Positions 58,101 to 64,000 of a stretch of DNA of 64,000 nt are shown here, one piece after another. Both the position numbers and the translations under genes were made by a program. Every line of letters starts with the position of its first letter. Position 1 is the stretch's first letter. The stretch is from Coix lacryma-jobi var. lacryma-jobi. Taxonomy: Eukaryota > Streptophyta > Magnoliopsida > Poales > Poaceae. The notes beneath the pieces are model-generated. The model saw nothing but the letters and a program-made list of their open reading frames with translations. It ran no database searches and was not told where the DNA came from. Where the stretch lies: contig CM019828.1 in assembly GCA_009763385.1 (NCBI GenBank), forward strand, positions 20,531,000-20,594,999, in the 5' to 3' direction.

Positions 58101-59496
58101 TTGCTCATCGAAGCCAGACGAGAAAAGCGGAAAGCGCGGAGAGAGAGAGAGAGAGGGTTGATTAATACTCTTTGCAACATCGCGAGATGGGCTGAATCCG
58201 CTCGAGTCCCTGTATCTCTTGCTGCAAAAGGCGAGTAGTCCCCGTCAGTCGGTCGGTCGGTCAGTCAGGGGGCCTCACGAGTCACGACGGACGACGCAGC
58301 AGGCAAGAGGCAAGCATAGCATGCAGTGCCGCTTGCATGCGGCCGAGAGAAAGAAAGAGACATGCAGTGCAGGTGCAGGTGCAGCGGCGCTGCTCCGTCC
58401 ATGTGCCATGAATGGAAGCGGGCAGTATGCTATGCTCCACCCATTCATTGCCATGCCGTGCCGATGCAAAATGCGAGCAGCAAAGATCTTTTTAGTGCTA
58501 GCAGAAGCTGATACACTCCTACTACTACCTCCCATTCTTCTCCCAAAGCTTCAGCAAGGATGCAGAGTGGCAACACCGCAGCAGACACTAGTAGAAAGCC
58601 TAGAAACTAGGAAGAATCTGTACACTTGTTACTCGGCAAATGCATGATGAGCAGCATCATGCCTAATTACACTGATATCATAGTACTATAAAACTAAAGC
58701 CATGAGCGTCGTTGGCTCATGGCCAACCCTTTTATTTTTTTAAGTATAGTACAGTACGTACTACGGAATACTCCCACCATCCAACAAAACATGTAATTCT
58801 CGCTTATCGAAAAATCAAACAATTTGAACTTTGACCGAAATTATATAAAAAAGTACTAACATTTTTTATACAAAAAATATATCATTAGATTAGCAATAAA
58901 ATATATTTTCATAATAAATTTATTTAACGATATAAATAATAATATCTTTTATTATAACCTTGGTCAAACTTAAATTAATTTGACTGCCACGGATCCTATA
59001 ATTTATGGACGGAGGGAGTACCTACTATAGAGATGGTGAGACTGGTTTCCATCGAGAAAGGGGAAAGAAAAATCTTGGGACAAAGCCCAGGCGGTGAGGA
59101 GGTGACCATGCCCATCCCAGAGCCAGGCCGGAGGGTGGTGCCGTACGGCGCGGCACGTCGGACGAGCAGGGGGAGGGACGCTTTTGTCGCCTCGACCTCG
59201 ACCCTCGCGACGAACTCTCGACCCGATACCGAGCTCGCCGCCGCATCGACAAACTTTTCCCAGAGATTTCCTCCGGTCCCTGCTCCCTACGCACGCACGC
59301 AGGCGGCCACTAACAAAGGAAGAAGGAGCGAACAAAGGAAGCGAAGCGATTGGTGGTGGTGCGTACAGTAGTAGTCAGTACGTACCTCGAGGAAGCCGAC
59401 CTCCCGGTTGAGGATCTGCACCTCGAGCTGCAGGCGGCGGCGGCCGCACAGGTCCGGGTACCTCGGCGGCGACTTGGGCTGCGGCGCTTCCCCCAT
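55165..59496 (-). CDS. Type-C heterotrimeric G-protein gamma subunit (GS3/DEP1/GGC2 family)
   Basis: Minus-strand exons: 59496-59386, 58221-58169, 56606-56562, 56457-56413, 55843-55165. All junctions keep phase, giving 310 codons and TAG at 55167-55165. The N-terminus MGEAPQPKSPPRYPDLCGRR, then QLEVQILNREVGFLE, is the G-gamma-like (GGL) helix that pairs with G-beta. Exon 2 ends SRCCK; exon 3 carries NEFVSAKTDPMIP. Exon 5 is a tail of more than 220 residues, very rich in Cys, ending PSCPECSCGC...GGCLC as in rice DEP1. In rice the family sets panicle architecture and grain size, and tail truncation alters function. The short tail may favour the GGC2 type over DEP1 (inference from memory). No stop or frameshift is seen. 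An in-frame upstream codon at 59553 is not preferred. Confidence 0.9.
56214..56345. mobile_element. MITE-like element in the last G-gamma intron (hAT-like, tentative)
   Basis: Ends GTTTACTGTTTGTTTG and CAGCTGAACAAACAAT are partly inverted. The interior CAGCCGTA / CAGCCGTAAAAACGACCAGC resembles small hAT-type MITEs of grasses. Exact borders and TSD were not determined. Confidence 0.5.
56778..57012. mobile_element. Stowaway MITE 1 (G-gamma intron 2)
   Basis: Inverted ends CTCCCACATCCCAAA and TTTGGGATGGAGAG, with TA before the left end; AT-rich, about 235 bp. Confidence 0.75.
57021..57155. mobile_element. Stowaway MITE 2 (G-gamma intron 2)
   Basis: Flanked by TA on both sides, about 135 bp. 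Nearly the whole element is inverted repeat: CACTTTGACTTTTT and GATATATCTATTTT at left, AAAATAGATATACC and AAAAAGTCAAAT at right, ending GGAATGGAGGGAG. Confidence 0.85.
57513..57747. mobile_element. Stowaway MITE 3 (G-gamma intron 2)
   Basis: CTCCCTCCGTCCCTGAACAA to TTATTTAGGGACGGAGGGAG, with TA at the right end; about 235 bp. Confidence 0.9.
57761..58021. mobile_element. Stowaway MITE 4 (G-gamma intron 2)
   Basis: CTCCCTCCGTCTC to AGGGACGGAGGGAG, with TA on both sides; about 261 bp. It ends 147 bp before exon 2. Confidence 0.9.
58771..59018. mobile_element. Stowaway MITE 5 (G-gamma intron 1)
   Basis: CTCCCACCATCCAACAAAAC to TTATGGACGGAGGGAG, with TA on both sides; about 248 bp. It ends about 370 bp from exon 1. 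Confidence 0.85.
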
Positions 59497-59674
59497 GGCG
59501 GTGGCGGCTCGGGCTCGGGCGCCCGCCAACTTATCGACCAACGGCCGCAACAACCAGACCCTACCTACGCTACGAAACGAGGCGGCCTAAGCTATCTGCT
59601 CCTAGAGTCGTAGCTGCTGCTGCGGCCGTGTGCGGGGTCCGGCCAGGGGAATGTGCCTGTGCCGCTCGCTGTGC

Positions 59675-59703
59675 GAGAAAGAGATAGATAGAGAGAGAGA
59701 GAC
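59675..59703. repeat. GA/CT-rich simple repeat in the G-gamma 5' UTR
   Basis: GAGAAAGAGATAGATAGAGA-type run. On the transcribed strand it is a CT tract, common in grass 5' leaders. Confidence 0.8.
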
Positions 59704-59736
59704 TGAAAGCCTGAGAAGGGTGGCGGCCGACGGCTG

Positions 59737-59745
59737 TTTATAAAC
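59737..59745 (-). promoter_or_regulatory. TATA box of the G-gamma gene
   Basis: TTTATAAAC about 240 bp upstream of the ATG, followed on the minus strand by a CT-rich leader (complement of the GA run 59675-59703). Confidence 0.65.
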
Positions 59746-60029
59746 CGGCTCCAGCTCGGGTCGGGCGGGCCGTCGGGGCGAGAGGGGGTGGCGCGCGAGG
59801 CCGCACCGGCAGGTGGGGGCGACCGGGGAGAGAGACATGGTTGCTTGCACCATGTCACTTGATAGACAAAGGTTGTTACAATCTTGATTCATAGGACCAA
59901 TGAGGCATTTTCTAGCCATCCAAAATGAAAGAGAATACTCTTAAAAAAACTTTATAATATGCTAAATATTTATTTTTTTCCAACATATAGAAATCATATT
60001 GCTTTTTTTCTTTAATTCTTAATCATGTA

Positions 60030-60285
60030 CTCCCTCCGTCTTGAGATATAAGGCATACACGTATTTCAAAATTCAAACTTTCTTATATTTGACTAACAAT
60101 TAGTCTAATCATATGAAAAGCTTATACTACAAAAGTAGTTGCATTATATTTCTATTTAGAAATACTTTCTAATGATCAAACTTTTATTTCTATAAATTAT
60201 ATATTATGAGAGAAATTATAGCTCAAAATATATTTTTGAAGATCGTACCAAGTCAAATCGTGCCTTATATCTTATGACAGGATGT
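60030..60285. mobile_element. Stowaway-like MITE 6
   Basis: CTCCCTCCGTCTTGAGATAT and AAGGCA at left; TGCCTTATATCTTATGACAG at right, whose outer end has decayed. About 256 bp, upstream of the G-gamma promoter. Confidence 0.8.
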
Positions 60286-60609
60286 ATTAATCATTTAGAT
60301 ATTCTTATTCCTTTGGAGACCATTCACAGTTTCAATTCATATTTTCCTTTACTAATTGTGTTTTCATTTTTATTTCCATCTCACATGGAAATCAAAATGC
60401 TATTTTCTTAATTTGTTATTCCGAACTTATCATTTATTAAATATATTAGTATGTATTCTTTATTTTATTTCTATATCTTTTCATATGTCTGAGTTGTTAC
60501 AATATATGTACCATATTAATGTGCTAGCCTTTATCCCTTACAATGAAAGAGATAGTTTTTTTAAAAAAAAAACTTTACATATAAAAATAGTAACCCGCCT
60601 TTTAAATTA

Positions 60610-60875
60610 CTCCCTCTGTATAGGAAATAGATGACATTTTGGACATCGACACGGTCTCCAAAGTACAACTTTGACTTTCTTTATACTAAAAAATATTTAT
60701 CAAAAAGTGATATGTATATATTTTTATGAAAGTATTTTTCAAGACAAATCCATTCATATGATTTTTATATTTTCAAACTTAACAACTTAAAAGTTAAAAG
60801 TTATTCATGATTTATATTTTCAATGTTTGACCGAAACCATGTCCAAAACGTCATCTATTTCCTATACGGAGGGAG
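60610..60875. mobile_element. Stowaway MITE 7
   Basis: CTCCCTCTGTATAGGAAATA and GATGACATTTTGGACAT at left, with their inverted copies ending CCTATACGGAGGGAG at right and TA flanks; about 266 bp. Confidence 0.9.
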
Positions 60876-61904
60876 TATGTGATTTTCCAACCCATGTAAA
60901 TCTCACTACTAACTTATTGTATTTTTTAGAATTGAGTTGACAATACTGATTATAGTTGGTATGTGCTACTTACTTTTTTATGTACTTTTCATACCAAATT
61001 ATATGTATATTAAACTATTGGTTTTCATAGTTTTAAATTCTCCTTGATATTATTGTGTTCCACTCTTACTCCTTATTTATGTATTTTTCTAATTTGTATG
61101 AAAATAAAATCTTATTTTCCTTTATTATTTACTTTAATATCTATTAATTATATGTAGCCATAGATTTTCTTGCTTAATATAAATCATTATATCAGTACAA
61201 ATCCAACAATATAGGTTTTTTTAATTATTGTGGTAATTTCTAGAGGCTCTCTAGATGAACGTGGGAACATGGCCCATTCAAAATAGTGCGGGTGGCCTCG
61301 TTCCATTGTAAAATTTAATGGGTTGTTTGGATGATGATTTCTACAGCTAATATGTCGGTTATTGATATTTGTTAGAGAAAAATATTGCACCATGAATCAT
61401 AAGCTGGACTGATAAGTTCAAGCAAATAGTACCAATTACTCATGTTCTTCATATGTATATGCCTATTTAATGTTTTTATGTGGCATTATAATATAGTTAC
61501 ATGAAAATCTTTCATATTTAATGTAGATCCCTCGTTTTGTCCGTATTTGATATAAGATCTTTAAATTATTCTTGGCCATTGAATTGTGATAACAATAATA
61601 GGTATAATTTTTTATGTTCTATAAATTTACATTTGGGACTAAGAGTATCAGTGTGATCATAAAAATTAGGATGTAGATCTTTCTCTTTTTAATTGTTGTA
61701 TATTTATTGGGAATTTGGGTAGATAAATCTGGAACTTCATATTTGGACATTAGATGCTTACACAAAATATTTGCAGAATATGAACACTTACATTTGACAA
61801 AAGGACTTTGCATTGTTTCGCACTCCATTTGAAAATCAAGAAATTAATACCAAGATATTTAATACTGAAGAGTACTCAATACCTGTGTTCTACGTTCAAC
61901 TAAC
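60876..61904. other. AT-rich intergenic DNA
   Basis: No gene was recognised. 61309-61420 (GGGTTGTTTGGATGATG ... AAGCTGGACTGATAAGTTC) looks like part of a small MITE, but borders are unclear. Confidence 0.45.
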
Positions 61905-62346
61905 AGTGAAGAGACTAGCTTCCACCTCTTTTTTGAATGTCCCTTCAGTAGAAGCTGTTGGAATGTCATCTCAGTTCAGTGGAACCTGCTTCTTCCACCT
62001 CTAGACATGGTAATTGATGAAAGAAATGTGTTTGGCAGTCCCATCTTTAGGAAAATTGTGATAACAGCCTGTTGGATCATTTGTACTACTAGAAATAAAA
62101 ATGATTTTTTGACAAGGCAAGCTTTGCACTTAGCAAATGGGTAGAACAATAAGAGGGGAGCTTGGCTTGGTTTGTATCAAGGCTAAGAACAGTGTGAAGC
62201 TTTGTTTTGATTTGTGGTTAGAGAATATACCCTAATGTACAATCTTTCTCTTTTTTGTTGGCTTTGCAAGCTTTGTAATTTGTACAGAAAAATATATAAT
62301 GAAAATTTTAAGTAGGGACCTCCCCTGCTGCTACCTCAAAAAAAAG
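61905..62346 (+). mobile_element. LINE 3' end fragment with zinc-binding RT tail
   Basis: The translation includes a zf-RVT-like stretch HLFFECPFSRSCWNV, then FRKIVITACWIICTTRN, a C-terminus common in grass L1-type LINEs. It ends in a TACCTCAAAAAAAA-type tail at about 62346. Stops interrupt it and the 5' part is absent, so it is a 5'-truncated dead copy. Confidence 0.75.
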
Positions 62347-64000
62347 GAAATTGATTGAATCAAAAAAGAGTACTCAATAATTAGAAATATTCTCCCTGGT
62401 AAAATATTCCCATGTTGGTCGAGAAAGTTCTCACGTTTGGTGGTATTCTTTTAAACTGAAGTTCTCTCTCAGGGCAGCTATATTGCTTTTTTAGATAAAG
62501 GATAGTATTTCATACTCGGCTTCATCTACCAACGGATAGAATCAGGCCAAATTATTACAGCAGAGGAAACTAAAATAAATAAACTAACGGAGGGAAAAAA
62601 ATGTCTCAACAAGGAGCTCTAGTAGTCCTATGCGACAAATGACTTGCTCCGTGATGTCGACTTTACAAGAGTATGATCACCAACATTGAGAAAATGTCAC
62701 CACACACGTTTGTCAGACCTAATAAGGGTACTAAAAGATCGTTGGACACCGACCACCTTGAAGACACTGGATGTTGTATTCCGGCAACAACACGAAGCAC
62801 CTGGTGGATATGCAAAGAAGTCACCATCTCGTTGCCGGCACCAAAGCCGACAACCCAAGGAATCTTCCAAGAGCGACGTCTCCAATGAGAAAATGACATC
62901 CGCAAACGTCATCATCGCCTCGCTAGAGAACTGGACATAGGGTTTCACCCGGGAAGATCCGCATGAAGGACGACGCCTCCAGCAAGGAAAGTGGTTCTCA
63001 CAGGCATCACCGCCGTCGAAACATGATAGTACCGCCATTGCCCACCAATTGTCGAACTGTTATGCCATTGATTTCCGCCTCCGTCTTGATCTAGCCGTCG
63101 TCGTACACGCCTTGGCCGGTTGCCAGCATTACACAAGTAAGGCCGCTGATGCCCAGCACGCAACGACTCTGGCTCCGCCGAACCCGCCTTCAGTGGCGGC
63201 GCGGCGAGACGCCGACCGAGTCGCGCGGTGGGTGATCCGATTTTTGCGGACTCCACCGGATCGGGCCGCGAAGGTCCAAATCGGATGAGCCGCAAACAGA
63301 TCTGCCGCCCACGCAGGCAAGCACCATCGCCGGCCGCTCAACTTCGCCCCTCCTTCGTCGCGCCAGAAACAGGGCGTCGCCGAGACAAGGCCCCGCCGCC
63401 ACTATCATTGTTTGCCGCCCGGCCTCCCAGTGGCAGGCTCCGGCGACGGCGAGGTGGAGAGAAAGAGATGTGAGGAGGTGGTGGTGGCGGTGGCGGCGGC
63501 GGCGGCGGCTAGGGTTTATCCCCCACGAGAGAGTCTCGAGGTACACGTCAGTTATCTCGTACGTCGTCTCATACAGTGTCATGTAGGATTTTTGCTGACG
63601 TAGAGGAAAGAGAGAGGCCAGAGAGGAAGAAGTTGTTGTTTCGCGAAATTTAGGATTATAAGACAACTATTCTACCATTGTATGAGTTGTTTTTGCCATG
63701 CAACTAACAATTTATTTTTATCCTATCCATAAATTAAGGAATTATGAGTTACTATGAGACAACTTAAAAAACAAATCATTGTACATGTCGTCTATTAAGT
63801 CGTCTTAAAATTACGTGGTACTACATGAGACCATCTACGAGACAAGACCAATACATTTGCCTTCAATCCATTTGTTGTTATTAAATACTGAAGTTCTCTC
63901 TCTCAATAAACGTGATAACGTCTTTTAAGCTAATCTTAATGTATAGTTTCGTGTCTCAGTTTCCTGAAAAAAAAGAAATCACAGATGAAATAGACTCCTC
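62347..64000. other. Intergenic, with a GC-rich repeat-like stretch 62740-63530
   Basis: 62740-63530 is moderately to highly GC-rich. On the minus strand it reads like a leader (GATAAACCCTAGCCGCCGCC near 63520-63500) with an open frame of up to 158 codons (63666-63190) that matches nothing I know. Minus-strand phrases such as GGTGAAACCCTATG are common in dispersed grass repeats. The last 400 bp are AT-rich with repeated ATGAGACAACTTA and GTCGTCT words, MITE-like. Confidence 0.35.

Noticed and set aside
58219..58647. 142-codon plus frame and 86-codon minus frame in G-gamma intron 1
   Set aside because: No domain; located wholly within a spliced-out region with GC-rich patches.

Overview
The window is nuclear DNA of a grass (Poaceae, probably a panicoid). 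The evidence is the mix of repeats (Tat-type Ty3/gypsy elements with grass-style LTRs, CACTA, Stowaway MITEs, a FAR1-type MULE) and one host gene for a type-C heterotrimeric G-protein gamma subunit of the GS3/DEP1/GGC2 family. No bacterial, organellar, tRNA, rRNA or CRISPR features were seen.

Layout. (1) 1-5859: a minus-strand Tat-clade Ty3/gypsy element, cut by the window edge inside its second RNase H domain; its 5' LTR is 4550-5859. (2) About 5860-53280: what looks like one very large, dead Mutator-like element (MULE). A FAR1/MULE transposase gene runs rightward (TATA 7498, ATG 7598, last exon to 18804), and an 18-exon Ulp1 (C48 SUMO-protease-like) gene runs leftward towards it (51990 to about 43856). 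Short words of the type TGCATAAAA are dense through its introns and spacers, and several parts have been tandemly duplicated. (3) Later insertions sit inside this backbone: a 3.7-kb CACTA element (11972-15652, TSD ATA) in a transposase intron; a solo LTR (15906-17357, TSD CAAGT) that splits a transposase exon; a complete 15.5-kb Tat-clade element (19067-34585, TSD ATAAT); an unclassified block (35138 to about 38230); a 3.3-kb non-autonomous LTR element (39044-42362, TSD ATAAA); and another solo LTR (42444-43765, TSD CCCAC). (4) 53280-54290: a GC-rich promoter-like block. (5) 55165-59496: the G-gamma gene on the minus strand, five exons, about 310 codons, reading frame open throughout, introns packed with Stowaway MITEs. 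(6) 59750-64000: AT-rich intergenic DNA with more MITEs, a LINE 3' end and a GC-rich repeat-like stretch.

Two things stand out. The complete Tat element has a gag-pol broken by many frameshifts, yet carries on its opposite strand a five-exon gene of about 1,288 codons in which every splice junction keeps phase, with its own TATA box. The Ulp1 gene contains five tandem copies of one symmetrical 87-nt exon within a repeat of about 445 bp. Both MULE genes are dead by nonsense and frameshift changes; the G-gamma gene is the only plausible functional host gene.
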